Assembly (NCBI RefSeq): GCF_024139115.2 | Contig: NC_085139.1 | Coordinates: forward strand, 142,402,652-142,466,651 | Reading direction: 5' to 3' | Length of the DNA stretch: 64,000 bases | DNA from: Armigeres subalbatus | Lineage: Eukaryota; Arthropoda; Insecta; Diptera; Culicidae | In this document: positions 1 through 10,751 of the stretch, in pieces | Layout of the letters: each line of letters starts with the position of its first letter | Numbering within the stretch: position 1 is the first letter of the stretch | Program-made: the position numbers and the translations under genes | The notes under the pieces: generated by a model | Seen by the model: only the letters and a program-made list of their open reading frames with translations | What the model was told of the DNA's origin: nothing | Databases searched by the model: none

Positions 1-880
1 GTTCCGTCGACTTCGTCCCACATACCCGACGTTGTTCTCCGCTGCGTTGTTAATGGCTGCTTTGACTGTATTCCAGCAGTCCTCAAGAAGGGCCCCATCG
101 AGTTCACCCTCTCACGCAAACGCTGCATCGAGATGTTGCGCGTATGCAGTGGCGACATCAAGTTGCTTCAGTCGCGTCCATCAATCAGAACGTGGTCGAT
201 TTGTGATTCTGTCTGCAGTGGTGATCTCCAGGTGTACCGATACGGAAGGCTGTGTTGAAAGTAGGAGCAGCAAATAGCCATATTCTTGCAGGTGGCGCAA
301 TCAATTAGTCGTAGGCCGTTTTCGTTCGTCAGCTGATGAGCGCTGAACTTCCCAATAGTCGGTCCACACTCCTCATCTTGGCCAACCTGAGCATTCAAAT
401 CACATATGATGATTTTTATGTCGTGGCTTGGGCAACTGTCGTACTCACGTTCTAGCTGCGCGTTGAATGCATCCTTATCATTATCAGTGCTTGTGGTCTG
501 TGGACGTTGATTATGCTGAAGTTGAAGAACCAGCCTTTGATCCTCAACCTGCACTCATTGATCGGCCACAACCCGATCACGCGCCTTTGCATATCGCCCA
601 TCACTATGAAAGCTGTTCCCAGCTCGTGTGTGTTGCCGCAGCTCTGTTAGATGGTATGATTACCTCTAAACGTTCGCACCATTGATCCCTTCCAACAAAC
701 CTTCTGCAGCGCTATGATGCCGAATCCACGGTCCTTGAGCACATCGGCGACTATGCATTTCCAATCGCTAGTCCCTTTTCGTCGCAGTGGTCTTCGCCGA
801 TGGTTTCGGTCCGTACTCTCTTGTTGATTGTTCGTTACGATTTTTTTTAAAGACTGGCTTACAGGGCCTGACACCTTTCC
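1..880 (-). pseudogene. LINE endonuclease fragment (APE type)
   Basis: Read on the minus strand, this stretch encodes pieces of the apurinic-like endonuclease that begins ORF2 of many non-LTR retrotransposons. The N-terminal part (about 874-647) has 'GIIALQKVCWKGS' and 'TFRGNHTI'; the central part (554-168) has 'IIICDLNAQVG', 'NENGLRLIDCA' and 'YTWRSP..' followed by 'QIDHVLIDGR', which match the DxNAxxG, TW and IDH blocks of the family. After 168 the same frame continues through a stop (about 105) into 'LLEDCWNTVKAAINNAAE', so the element runs off the left edge towards its RT. Stops and frameshifts show it is dead. The endonuclease type resembles RTE-like and related LINEs, but I cannot fix the clade. 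The LINE C-terminus inside the foldback at 37180-38130 may belong to a similar family. Confidence 0.75.
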
Positions 881-1806
881 GGAGGACCATTCCTCCTTAT
901 TCCCGGTGGACCATAATGCACAGTTTCACTTAGAGCCCCTTGCTGGTACTCGGACGATGATCAGCCGCCCCTAACATGGAGAACAGACGCTCAGTAGGAT
1001 TTGCACCTCCGGAAAGGAGCATACGACCATAGTTCCTACCGTGGTTGGTTACCCGACCTTCGTTAAAGTTGCTCGTATTCCGGCCAGCACCACTAGGAGG
1101 TAGGGATAGAAGTTACTGGGTAAGAGGCTACGGACGGCGAGATGGGGTCTATTTTATTCCTTCAGGTACGCGCAGTACCAATGATACCCTTTACCCAGCA
1201 TTTGCCGTGCCAATATTTCAATGTTTAATTTATCCTTGTTTTAATCCTAGGGCTTTTTTTCAAGTTCAGTCAGTAACAAACTCTGTTGACGACAACATTG
1301 TTAGGCGTTGCTCGAATATTTATTCCCTAAGAAAAACACAAAATAATAATAACACAAAAAAAAACTAAAAATTTCCATTTGCTTCAGAAACTAAACATGT
1401 CAATGCACTTTGAAGCGTAGTTAAACCGTTAAACCGTCATCTATTTCATAAGACAGTTTGCATGGTTTGCACGTTTCGAGTCGAGGTGCGCAATGCCACC
1501 TCAGATTTTATCCTCTTCTCGAAATATGGAGCAAAGGGACTTGTGTTGTTGCTCAAGCGAAAAATTCAACTGTTCGGTTGGGTAAGGTAGAGTTAAGGAA
1601 AGATTGAATTTTCACCTGGAGACATTTTTATGTCCACCCACAGACGTAACGCACTTCGATCTCCTCCGCTTTAAGGATTCTTCAACTGTGTCAAAACAAA
1701 ACAGACAATTGATTAAAATGAAAAGTGTGGGACATGAGAGTGAAATGTCATGACAATTATGTCATTTGACACTAACTTGGCTCAGACAAAGATAAAGCGA
1801 TAAGTA
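881..1806. other. Unassigned stretch
   Basis: No gene supported. The sequence is moderately GC-rich to about 1200 and AT-rich afterwards. An open frame at 1045-1368 shows no motif and ends in a low-complexity AAC/AAT run. The first part may be the 5' region of the minus-strand LINE. Confidence 0.3.
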
Positions 1807-2030
1807 CAGTGGGTCCAAAAAGTATTCGTCTAGCTGCATATTTTTAAGTAAAATAAAAAAATTAGGCTTGATAGAAGCGGTATCACAAAACTTTCTTCTA
1901 AATTTGATAGAAAACTTATCAGTACATGATTATTATTCAAAAACAAATAAAAATTTCATTTACTTTTGTTGTCATGTAGAAAACATCTAAATTCCCTCAA
2001 TTTCGTTCGCTCAAAAAGTATTCGTCTATT
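1807..2030 (+). repeat. Left IR/DR arm of the Tc1-like element
   Basis: It contains the outer TIR at 1807-1835 and an inner direct repeat at 2011-2030 sharing AAAAAGTATTCGTCTA. Such paired sites bind the transposase in IR/DR-type Tc1 elements (family knowledge). Confidence 0.6.
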
Positions 2031-2058
2031 TAAAAAGTAGTCGCGAGAAACACGTGTA

Positions 2059-2585
2059 GGGTAAAGCGACCTATTATGGAGGGGTTAAGCACCGTGTCAA
2101 AACAAAATTCATTTCAAAAATTCTTTAAAAATTACCTGTTGGTCTTTATCCACATTGCAGTAGTCGAATAGGTTGCTGGTTAACTATAGATTCGTAAATA
2201 TTACGTCAATTGGCCTAAACTTACGTTGTTTTGTTTTTATCACAATAAAAATAAACTACCGCAATAATAGGACACAGTTGCCGACATTTTTTCAAGGTCA
2301 GTCCTATTGTTGCGGTATTGCATGCAATTCTTATGGAAATCGATACCACAATAATAGGACCTTAGCACTACCGCAATAATAGGCTCAAAGGATTCAAATT
2401 TTTAATGAAAAATGTCGATTTTTCATAATTTTGAACGGAATTTTGTCAAACAAAAGATGTTCTAGTCGTTAATTCGATTAGTTTTATCGTATCCACAATT
2501 GTTTTTAATGCAATTATATCCAGAATGGACTATTTTAACACTACCGCAACGTTAGGACATACCACAACGATAGGACGTTTTACCC
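2059..2585. mobile_element. TA-flanked MITE with ACCGCAATAATAGG phrase
   Basis: TA at 2057-2058 and 2586-2587 flanks a 527-bp element. The ends are GGGTAAAGCGACC on the left and, reverse-complemented, GGGTAAAACGTCC on the right. The phrase ACCGCAATAATAGGAC or its complement recurs inside at about 2258, 2302, 2347, 2370, 2540 and 2560. No coding capacity. Confidence 0.7.
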
Positions 2586-2587
2586 TA

Positions 2588-2951
2588 TAATAGTTTTATT
2601 CGCTTGTAGTAGCACACTCTAGTGCCCGCATACAAATTTACCACAGGTGGAACAGTTCAAAATGTATCAAGAGCATATTAGAAATGGTTACCAATAAACC
2701 GTGTGATCTGGGTAAAGTTCCTTCTAAACGGTAAAACATTAACATAGCCGAGTGTTATAATGGTAACTGTTGTAGTTATGGTCATTAAACCGTTGAAAAG
2801 TTGTCCATAATCCAGTAACGTAAGTGAACTTATCCATACCATAATATTTGTTGTACTCTGAGCTGGCACTGGCGAGACTTGGAAAGTTTGGCAACCATTT
2901 TTTTCATTCGCATTTGATGGTTCTATCAGTTTTGGTTCCTAAAAATATTTC
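2588..2951. other. Unassigned AT-rich stretch
   Basis: No gene, RNA or repeat recognised. It lies inside the broken Tc1-like element or in an insertion within it. Confidence 0.3.
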
Positions 2952-2960
2952 TTTGATTGT

Positions 2961-3252
2961 TCTTCTTCTTCTTCTTATTGGCATTACATCCCCACACTGG
3001 GACAAAGCCGCCTCGCAGCTTAGTGATCATTAAGCACTTCCACAGTTATTAACTGCGAGGTTTCTAAGCCAGGTTACCATTTTTGCATTCGTATATCATG
3101 AGGCTAGCACGATGATACTTTTATGCCCAGGGAAGTCGAGACAATTTCCAATCCGAAAATTGCCTAGACCGGCACTGGGAATCGAACCCAGCCACCCTCA
3201 GCATGGTCTTGCTTTGTAGCCGCACGTCTTACCGCACGGCTAAGGAGAGCCC
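2961..3252 (-). mobile_element. tRNA-derived SINE (Feilai-like), copy 1
   Basis: Read on the minus strand it begins GGGCTCTCCTTAGCCGTGCG (Pol III A-box region), has the B box GGTTCGATTCCCAGTGCCGG, a tRNA-unrelated body, and ends in ATGCCAATAAGAAGAAG. It is flanked by TTTGATTGT at 2952-2960 and 3261-3269, a target duplication with a few extra bases at the head. Matches the common Aedes SINE I know as Feilai; the name is by recognition only. Confidence 0.85.
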
Positions 3253-3536
3253 GTTACTTATTTGATTGTACGTTACTAATTGAAAGTTGAATGTGTGTTA
3301 TTGATTTAAAGTTTCACTTAAAATCAGTTATGCATTACGCACATGTAGTAAGAAGAACGGAGTCAATCTTACGAAAGGATTTTTGGCTTATGTTAGGTGA
3401 GTTCTTTATATTTACACTATTTACACTCAGCAGTTGATTGATGAAATGTTTTTCTGAACCCTTTCGAAGATCATCGTTTCCTAATCAGAAGAAATGCTAC
3501 TCGAAAATATGCACCCGTTGCGTGAATATATACGAG

Positions 3537-3546
3537 TATAAAAAAA
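3537..3546 (+). promoter_or_regulatory. Possible TATA box
   Basis: TATAAAAAAA lies about 30 bp upstream of a point from which a short exon with a perfect splice donor could start. It is meaningful only if the gene-like stretch downstream is real. Confidence 0.35.
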
Positions 3547-3567
3547 ACCGCCAGAGTACCTATGTGC

Positions 3568-4147
3568 AATCTTCGGAAGAAGACCCAACGCTTTGCTGTG
3601 CTGGTTAAACTGGACTTAAATTATCACCTGTTTGGCTGCGTTGGATCTGCCGAGTAAGTACCTATTCAATTTAAGTATTTTTTTATCTAGTTTGCATATA
3701 AAACAACACTTTTTTAAGAATACACTGACATAGAGATGACGGTTAATATGAACAGCGTCAGAGGATTCATTGGAAAGGCCTATTGCCAGGTTCATGCTTT
3801 TGCTGCACGTATCGGTAGACCTAGAAGCTTATATTCGGAAGTGACGAAAAGTGATAGGACCACCGCTGGGAACGATACGAACACCTAGATTATAAAGGCA
3901 ACTATGTTCAAGTTATAAAGGGGGAATCCTCAGCTACAAAACCGGACAAGATGCACTACAAAGTGTACCTGTCCGAGACTCTGCATGACACGCCAGATGG
4001 CGTGTGGATAATAGTATGTTAATTTTTTTTAACTTAATTATCGTGTTTTTAATACTATGTGCCTACCTCGGTTTGCTCTACGGCCTGAATAACATGTTAC
4101 TTATCAAAATTATTGAAAAAAGACAGCTCATCAAGATAACAAAGTAA
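3568..4147 (+). pseudogene. Unrecognised gene-like stretch with splice signals, frame-disrupted
   Basis: Downstream of a TATA-like box there is a possible leader exon ending at 3653 with donor GTAAGTA, an 80-bp intron (3654-3733) and acceptor GACATAG, then ATG at 3736. Three overlapping reading frames follow: 3736-3888 (50 aa, starts MTVNMNSVRGFIGKAY), 3858-4022 (54 codons, contains 'HLDYKGNYVQVIKGE' and 'KVYLSETLHDTPDGVWII') and 4016-4147 (43 aa, with a strong hydrophobic segment 'LIIVFLILCAYLGLLYGL' followed by a basic tail). The composition looks like protein, unlike the surrounding DNA. Each piece is one frame off the previous one, so it is either a decayed gene for a small tail-anchored protein or a set of unlabelled exons (GTATGT at 4014 could be a donor). 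I do not recognise the family. Confidence 0.35.
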
Positions 4148-4378
4148 CATGTCACAAGACCCTAGTGCGAACATAGTATTAAAGTGATCTTTAACTTTAA
4201 ATACTGTTATGTGCAAGGAAGTCTTTTTTCTAAGGAAAACGTTTTAATCTTTCTAATCTTCTTCACAAAGAAACTTCATCCATGAAATATTGATCAGATT
4301 CTTGGGTCAGATTGCTAAGCTGTAAAAATTACTTCTAAATGAATAATAATATACATAAAACGCAATGTTGATTATGCA
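4148..4378. other. Unassigned AT-rich stretch
   Basis: No feature recognised. Confidence 0.3.
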
Positions 4379-4386
4379 CATTTCAT

Positions 4387-4675
4387 CTTCTTCTTCTTCT
4401 TATTGGCATTACATCCCCACACTGGGACAAAGCCGCCTCGCAGCTTAGTGTTCATTAAGCACTTCCACAGTTATTAACTGCGAGGTTTCTAAGCCAAGTT
4501 ACCATTTTGCATTCGTATATCATGAGGCTAACACGATGATACTTTTATGCCCAAGGAAGTCGAGACGATTTCCAATCCGAAAATTGCCTAGACCGGCACC
4601 GGGAATCGAACCCAGCCACCCTCAGCATGGTCTTGCTTTGTAGCCGCGCGTCTTACCGCACGGCTAAGGAGGGCC
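4387..4675 (-). mobile_element. tRNA-derived SINE (Feilai-like), copy 2
   Basis: Full-length on the minus strand with the same tRNA head and B box and the GAAGAAG tail. It is flanked by a perfect 8-bp duplication CATTTCAT at 4379-4386 and 4676-4683. Confidence 0.88.
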
Positions 4676-4683
4676 CATTTCAT

Positions 4684-5050
4684 ATCGTGCTTATAAATAA
4701 ATCATTCAGACATTAAACATACGTGTTATATTATATTTTTACAATATAAATGACACAAATAATCGATCTGTATTTGAACCATACCACCAACTGTTCTACA
4801 GAATGGTGTAACTATATCCCAACCGTAATTTTAACTCCCTGGAGTAAGATTATTAAACCTCACATGATACGGTTGCATTATTGTTTGGGTGCAAAATTTG
4901 TTCGTTAAAAGTTGGATTTTGATACCGTTAACATTCTTAACAACCCATTGCTCGTATGGTCGAGTCCCAGAAAACAATTATCATTATGGTCAAAACTATA
5001 TCAGGCAACAGTTAGCTTAAGGTCCTAGTAACCTTTCTACTTATGGTTTT
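4684..5050. other. Unassigned stretch before the Juan-like insertion
   Basis: AT-rich. It probably includes Tc1-like DNA upstream of the LINE insertion, because the target duplication at 5051-5064 continues directly into Tc1-like sequence after 7208. Confidence 0.35.
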
Positions 5051-5064
5051 AAGTGAAACATATA

Positions 5065-7194
5065 TGATAGGAATTTTGATGTTAATATTCCTTTGGATAC
5101 CAAAAGTGATATTGACAATGCGCTCGTATCTTTGACAAATTTAATTGTCGAAGCCAGAGGCATTGCAATTCCTAAATGTGAAATTAAATTCAACTCCATT
5201 ATTAATGACGACGATCTTCAGCTACTGATCCGTCTTAAAAATGTGAGGCGAAGGCAATACCAAAGAACTCGCAATCCCGCGCTGAAAGTTATTTGGCGAG
5301 ATTTGCAAAATGAAATTAAAACACGTTTCGCTATTCTGAGAAATACCAACTTTGAGAATAATGTCTCGAAGTTGGATCCCAGTTCCAAACCCTTTTGGAA
5401 ATTAACGAAAATTCTTAAAAAACCTCAAAAGCCAATTCCAGCGCTTAAAGAGGGAAATAAAATGTTATTAACAAATGGCGAAAAGGCTCAAGCAGTTCGA
5501 GAGTGCCCATAATTTTAGTCTAGGTCTCACTAGTCCAATTGAGGATCAGGTTACACGGAGCTTCGAAGACATTCTCAACCAAGATAATGTTTTTGACCCT
5601 TCGTTGGGAACTAATTTGGATGAAGTGAGATCTATTACTAGAAAATTTAAAAATATGAAAGCCCCGGGTGATGATGGTATTTTCTACATACTTATCAAAA
5701 AACTTCCTGAGAGCTCTCTATCCTTTTCGGTTAATTTATTTAACAAATGTTTTCAATTGGCATACTTCCCAGATAAATGGAAAAACGCCAAAGTTGTTCC
5801 AATTTTGAAGCCGGACAAAAATCCAGCTGAGGCTGCTAGTTATCACCCAATCAGTTTGCTTTCTTCAATAAGCAAACTGTTTGAAAAGATTATTTTAAAT
5901 AGAATGATGGTTCATATTAATGACAATTCTATTTTTGCTGATGTGCAATTTGGTTTTCGCCATGGGCATTCAACCACTCATCAGTTATTAAGAGTAACGA
6001 ATTTAATTCGGCTCAACAAATCTGAAAGATATTCGGCTGGAGTTGCTCTTCTTGATATAGAGAAAGCATTTGACAGTGTTTGGCATGAAGGTTTGATTGT
6101 AAAGTTGATGAATTTTAATTTTCCTCTGAACATTATTAAACTGATCCAAAATTATTTATCAGATCGCCCACTACAGGTAAACTATCAGAATTCTAAATCT
6201 GATAGATTACCTGTAAGAGCTGGTGTTCCCCAAGGCAGCATACTGGGGCCCATTTTGTATAACATTTTTTGACTTACCTGATTTACCACCAGGGTGTCAA
6301 AAATCTTTGTTTGCAGATGACACAGGTCTCTCAGCCAAAGGGCGTAGCCTTCGTGTCATTTGTAGTAGATTGCAAAAAAGTTTGGATATTTTCTCCACTT
6401 ACTTGCAAAAATGGAAAATTTCCCCGAATGCTTCCAAAACTCAGCTTATAATTTTCCCACATAAGCCGAGAGCTTCTTATTTGAAACCTTCTAGCAGACA
6501 TATTGTCACTATGAATGGGGTTCCAATTAATTATTCTAGCGAAGCTAAATATTTAGGACTTCTGCTAGATCAAAATTAACTTTTAAAAATCACATTGAAG
6601 GCCTTCAAGCCAAATGTAACAAATATATTAAGTGTCTATATCCACTTATAAACAGAACATCAAAACTTTGTCTTAAGAACAAACTTTTGATTTACAAACA
6701 AATTTTTAGACCTGCCATGTTGTATGCTGTGCCAATATGGACTAGTTGCTGCAATACCAGAAAGAAGGCACTTCAGAGGATTCAAAATAAAATTCTGAAA
6801 ATGATTCTGAAAGTTGCCTCCGTGGTATAGTACCAATGAACTTCATAGAATTTCTAATATTGAGACATTGCAACAAATGTCCAACAAAATAATTTCAATT
6901 TTAGATAAAATATCGTTGCAATCTTCTATTGCAACGATTAACTCCTTGTACCCTTAGTATAAAATAGGTTAAGATTAGTTTAAGTTGAAAACATTGTAAT
7001 TTCTACATGGTTCAATTCAACCAGAGGAAAAATTCTAACTGCCAGAGGCAATTGAAATGTATTAATAATAACTAAAAATATAACATAGCAAATAAGGATG
7101 ATAGTGTTAAGAAAACACGGAACACCTAGTCTAAGAGATGAATGCATGTATTAGATAATTAGCAAATAAAATCAGTTAAAAAAAAAAGAAAAAA
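5065..7194 (+). mobile_element. Juan-like Jockey-clade LINE, 5'-truncated copy A
   Basis: A 2.1-kb 5'-truncated non-LTR retrotransposon ends in an A-rich tail and is flanked by a perfect 14-bp target duplication, AAGTGAAACATATA (5051-5064 and 7195-7208). It starts inside ORF2, just after the endonuclease, and keeps the reverse transcriptase and the C-terminal region. The same sequence (for example CCAAAAGTGATATTGA) appears in copy B near 63349. The insertion point inside Tc1-like DNA dates it after that transposon. Confidence 0.9.
5093..6960 (+). pseudogene. Reverse transcriptase ORF2 of the Juan-like LINE, frameshifted
   Basis: The reading runs in pieces: 5093-5512, 5475-6272, 6223-6579, then on in shifted frames to about 6960. 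RT signatures are clear: 'MKAPGDDGI', 'AFDSVWHEGL', 'PVRAGVPQGSILGPILYN', the catalytic 'FADDTG' near 6313, and the thumb region 'KYLGLLLDQN'. After a stop at 6579 the translation continues as 'AKCNKYIKCLYPLI' and 'RPAMLYAVPIWTSCC', typical of the Jockey-clade C-terminus. Breaks near 5500 (small deletion), 6270 (extra T), 6577 and 6820 disable it. In life the protein would make cDNA at a nicked target in the nucleus. Confidence 0.88.
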
Positions 7195-7339
7195 AAGTGA
7201 AACATATACCGTATTCAGTGATGTTCTGTTATGGTTTAGAATTATGCGGGTGGTGTCTAGCAACATTTTTTTAATACTCAATGACAAATTAAACAATGTT
7301 ATTGGTCTGATTGATCTTGGCGCGGAAAACAGAGGTACC

Positions 7340-7776
7340 ATGGGTTTGAAAGGTAAAGAGATTGGTCCCAATGAAAAAAAAATCATCCTAGGTCTTCATA
7401 ATTAGTGCAAGTTGCAAGAATTGTGGGTAGATCCCATTCGACCATTCAATCGGCGATTGATCGCAACAGCGCCACTAAAACCTTTCAAAACAAATAACGG
7501 AGTGGTCGTCCGCGAGGGTTAACTTATCACGATGTGCGATTTATTATGCGGAAAGTAAAAAAATATCTTAAAACGAGTGCACCCATGTAGGCAAGTGAGT
7601 TGAAGAGAAGATGTGCTAGGATATCAATTAATACAAACAATAATACCTGTAAAAGGTATGGGTATAATGTGCGAGTATCACGGACGAGATTTCAAAGGAG
7701 CCATCAAATTATCAAAAACGGCTCTATTATCAAAAATATTGCTGGAAGAATGAGCACTTTCGGAATCAACTCATAT
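7340..7776 (+). pseudogene. Tc1-like transposase, N-terminal part
   Basis: Starts MGLKGKEIGPNEKK; after a stop and frameshift it continues as 'VARIVGRSHSTIQSAI', 'NKQRSGRPRGLTYHD', 'RFIMRKVKKY', the paired helix-turn-helix and GRPR hook of Tc1 transposases. It is cut at 7776 by the MITE at 7779. Confidence 0.75.
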
Positions 7777-7778
7777 TA

Positions 7779-8172
7779 GGGGAAGAAGCCCCAAAACGCC
7801 CCCTCCACATTTTGAAGAAACATCTAACATTTTGGCGAGGCAAAACGCCCTATCGGCACTAACCTACAATATACTTGCGTCTCCACGCACTATCCATACC
7901 AGAATGCTGGCTCGCCGACGCGTGGTACTTTGTTCCCTAGAAGCTGCCAGCTAAAAGGCGTTTTGTCTCATGAGTTTTTCGGAAACAGAATATCACCACT
8001 TTTTTTAATGTGAATATTATCAATATGATTGAGATTTTTGACAATTTTTGAATGGCATCAACTAGCTACCTTGTTAAACTGTTGCATAATGTAAAAATAC
8101 CCATGAATAGCGTTACAAGTAAGATAATAAAGCAGTGTTTGCTTAGCTAGGGCATATTGCCCCCCCTTCCCC
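7779..8172. mobile_element. TA-flanked MITE (GGGGAAG termini), inserted in the transposase
   Basis: Ends GGGGAAG / CTTCCCC are flanked by TA at 7777-7778 and 8173-8174, total 394 bp. The interior carries GCAAAACGCC and GGGCATATTGCCC phrases. It shares its right half, inverted, with 24325-24640 (for example CAATATGATTGAGATTTT on one strand), so a longer relative exists in this window. Confidence 0.75.
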
Positions 8173-8174
8173 TA

Positions 8175-8750
8175 CCTGACGAAAGCAAGTACAGCATATT
8201 TTGATCAAATAGCCGATGTATGATATGGCGGGAAAATAATACTGAAATACAGCCGCAGAACCTCTTTTCAACAGTAAAGCATGGTGGGGGCTCCGTGATG
8301 ATCTGGGAGGTTCATGAGCGCAACCGGTGTGGAAAAATTTCATATTACTGAAGGAATGATTAGGAAAGGAATTATTTAAATATATCAAAAATGTTCATTC
8401 GCATTTTGAAGCAAAATGTGAACGCCAGAGCTGAGAAATTAGGCTTACAAGGAGCATACATCTTTCGGCATGATAATTACACCAAGCACACAGCCCTAAA
8501 TACTAAACTGTAGCTACTCTATAATACTCCAATCAACTCAAAACGCCTCCACAGAGTCCAGATGTGAAACCAATTGAGCACCATTGAAAAGTGCTGGACG
8601 ACAAAATTCGTAAAAGTCGCATTACCAAAAACAACGAATTTAAATTAGCATTGAAAGAAGCATGGAAAAAAATCCCGTCCCCCGTCACGGCTAATTTGGC
8701 CAGTTTCATATCACAAAGACTACAAGCCGTCATATACACACCGGGGAATT
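8175..8750 (+). pseudogene. Tc1-like transposase, catalytic part
   Basis: Shifting frames encode 'TVKHGGGSVMIWE' near 8280, 'AEKLGLQGAYIFRHDN' near 8440 (the second catalytic aspartate, with 'TKHTA' after it) and 'KTTNLN'-type tail; another frame gives 'PNRP'-like 'PVEHH' remnants near 8570. These are the DDE/D core blocks of the Tc1 family. Several stops and shifts; not functional. Confidence 0.75.
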
Positions 8751-8807
8751 CAGCTAAATATTGAATTCCATTCTACAACTCTTTTTGACATTTTCTAGAA
8801 AACACAC

Positions 8808-8835
8808 AGCTTGACGAATACTTTTTGGACTCACT
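8808..8835 (-). repeat. Right terminal repeat of the Tc1-like element
   Basis: ACGAATACTTTTTGGA is the reverse complement of the left TIR core at 1807-1835. It could be the inner member of a right IR/DR pair whose outer copy has been lost. Confidence 0.6.
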
Positions 8836-10750
8836 TTTTCCATGAAAAAAACATGAAACAAATCGGATACATCGCAGCTGAATGTACCACAAACAACAAT
8901 TTCATGGAGTACTGAATAAAGTTTTATTATGGTATCTCGATAAAATACGTAAAACATCAAGCTCAGAAACCTCCCTCGTATTGCGTAGAGTTTGAGAAAA
9001 AAAAAATGTTTATCAGCTGAAATTGTTGAGTCTACCAAACTAAGTGGGCAGCTAAAATCCCAGTAACCCGGTACGTCATCGCATTCGGTCTATCAGCTGA
9101 ATTTTGCAATCGAATATAGACCTACCAGTCGGGTGGACCTTTGCCCAGCAATAAAACCAAGCCTCCGTGAATTTCCGAAAGCAACATGCCATTTTTGTTG
9201 GCCTTCAGAGCATATGGTCTGATCCTCTGCATACGTCCAACACACGTACAGATTTTTTTCATTGAGGACGATATTGATTTTAATGACATTGAAAATGATA
9301 AGGAATGGAATGAACCTATCGATGCATTAATGCGAACAATTTGTTTTATGCAGCTTAATTACGAAGACAATTAATATTTGCAACATGGCACTAGCTTCAA
9401 CAAAAAATCCTTATTCATCTACTTAGCGGTGTTAGTGCCTTTCTCGTGCGACGAAAAAGGTAAATTACAAATAAGAATAGTGTCAAGCAGCACTGTTAGG
9501 AGGATAGCTCTAGTGTTCACATTTGATTCATTTCATTCGAAGAACCCCCGTTAAACGCAACTTGTTGCGAGTATATCGGTTGAGTATAAATGCCAGAATA
9601 GTAGTGATTTTAAAGTACTTTACGTTTTAAATTAGTATTTAGATACTTGTGAAAAGCATTTTGGACTGTTATTCCCTTCGGGAAAGGCAAAAAATAATAC
9701 ATTATTTGAATCAGCATTAACATTTCTATATCATTGTAACTTAGAAAACTCGTTCTAGCTGATTTTATTTTATTGAAATTTTCATCACTGTACAATCAAT
9801 AAAAATTTCGCTATAATTCAAATAACCTTGATATAAATAAATTCACTTATTATTATAAGATTGTTTCAAGAATACTACTCAAACATGTTCCACCTATATT
9901 CAATTCATCCTCTTCACTCCGATAGCCGTACATAGACCTTCGGGGGTTGAGCAAAATGTCACATTACGCTTATCCGAGCTCCCCATTGAGCAGGCGATAA
10001 TTGCAAATCTACACTGCAAACAAATGAATTAATTTGCCTTCTTGCCGTTGGTGGTGCTTCTGCTGGTGCAGCTTGCGATGAGATAGCTTCCGAAAGCAGT
10101 AATGCTTTTGTTGATGTTGTCTTTGCCGCATGAAATCCGGCTTCCCTATCGCATCAATGGCATCGGTTAATCGAACAGTAGGTAGGTACTCTCAGCATAA
10201 GCCTGCAATGTGCATCGTGCCAAAGGTGACAATTTGTGCTCCACACATGACACGAGAGTCAGTACATATGGCTTCGATAATGGTTACCAAAGCTTCTGCC
10301 CTCCTGCTGATTTTCGAATGTTTAAGCGTGTGTTTATTTGTTTGTTTTCGTTCTTCCAAAATGACGACGGTAAGGTCTACCCGGTTCCGGTTGGCCAGTT
10401 GTTCCGGTTAGGAATAAATTTTAGCCATAGCACCACTTCGGGCAAGCAGAAGAAGGTACGTTTCTATTTGAATGTGGAACTTGGCAAAAGTACAAAGCCA
10501 CTTCCCGGAAATCAGATATCACACAAACATAGGGAAAACATTGTGAAGTTGTAGAACAATTTTAGTACCAACATTGAGCTATGCATTTGCAATTCAAAAT
10601 CACACATCCCCAATGCCCGAGAACTTCCTTAATGGAAATACCAAGATATTGGATATAATTAGTTCTAAGAAAATTGCTAAATTTTTCAACGGAAATTAGG
10701 ATTGAGTAATGTGCACAAGTGGAATGAATTTAGTCATCGTAATCCGCAAC
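8836..10750. other. Unassigned stretch, no defended gene
   Basis: I see no gene I can name. Short open frames exist: 9186-9374 (62 aa, acidic C-terminal half 'IEDDIDFNDIENDKEW') and 10130-10554 (two overlapping frames, 93 and 114 aa). The latter segment has more balanced base use than its surroundings but no motif. AGTGCCTTTCTCGTGC near 9435 resembles a motif seen at 22504, 55606 and 61461, probably the 3' end of one repeat family. Confidence 0.3.
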
Positions 10751-10751
10751 T

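Larger units (their letters stand above)
1807..8835 (+). mobile_element. Tc1-like transposon, broken by later insertions
   Basis: The left end starts after TA (1805-1806) with CAGTGGGTCCAAAAAGTATT. The inverted right repeat lies at 8808-8835 (CTTGACGAATACTTTTTGGA, then CTCACT). A second copy of the core, TCAAAAAGTATTCGTCTATT, lies at 2011-2030, so the left arm has two direct repeats about 200 bp apart, the IR/DR layout known in some Tc1 elements. The outer right repeat was not found. Remains of the transposase lie at 7340-7776 and 8175-8750 on the plus strand. The interval also holds a MITE (2059-2585), two SINEs (2961, 4387), a Juan-like LINE (5065-7194) and another MITE (7779-8172), which accounts for much of its size. 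That both ends belong to a single insertion is inferred from matching TIRs and transposase in the same orientation. Confidence 0.65.

Noticed and set aside
8836..9050. Outer right direct repeat of the Tc1-like element
   Set aside because: I looked for a second ACGAATACTTTTTGGA about 200 bp beyond 8835 and found none; only weak similarity to the left spacer near 8900-8945.
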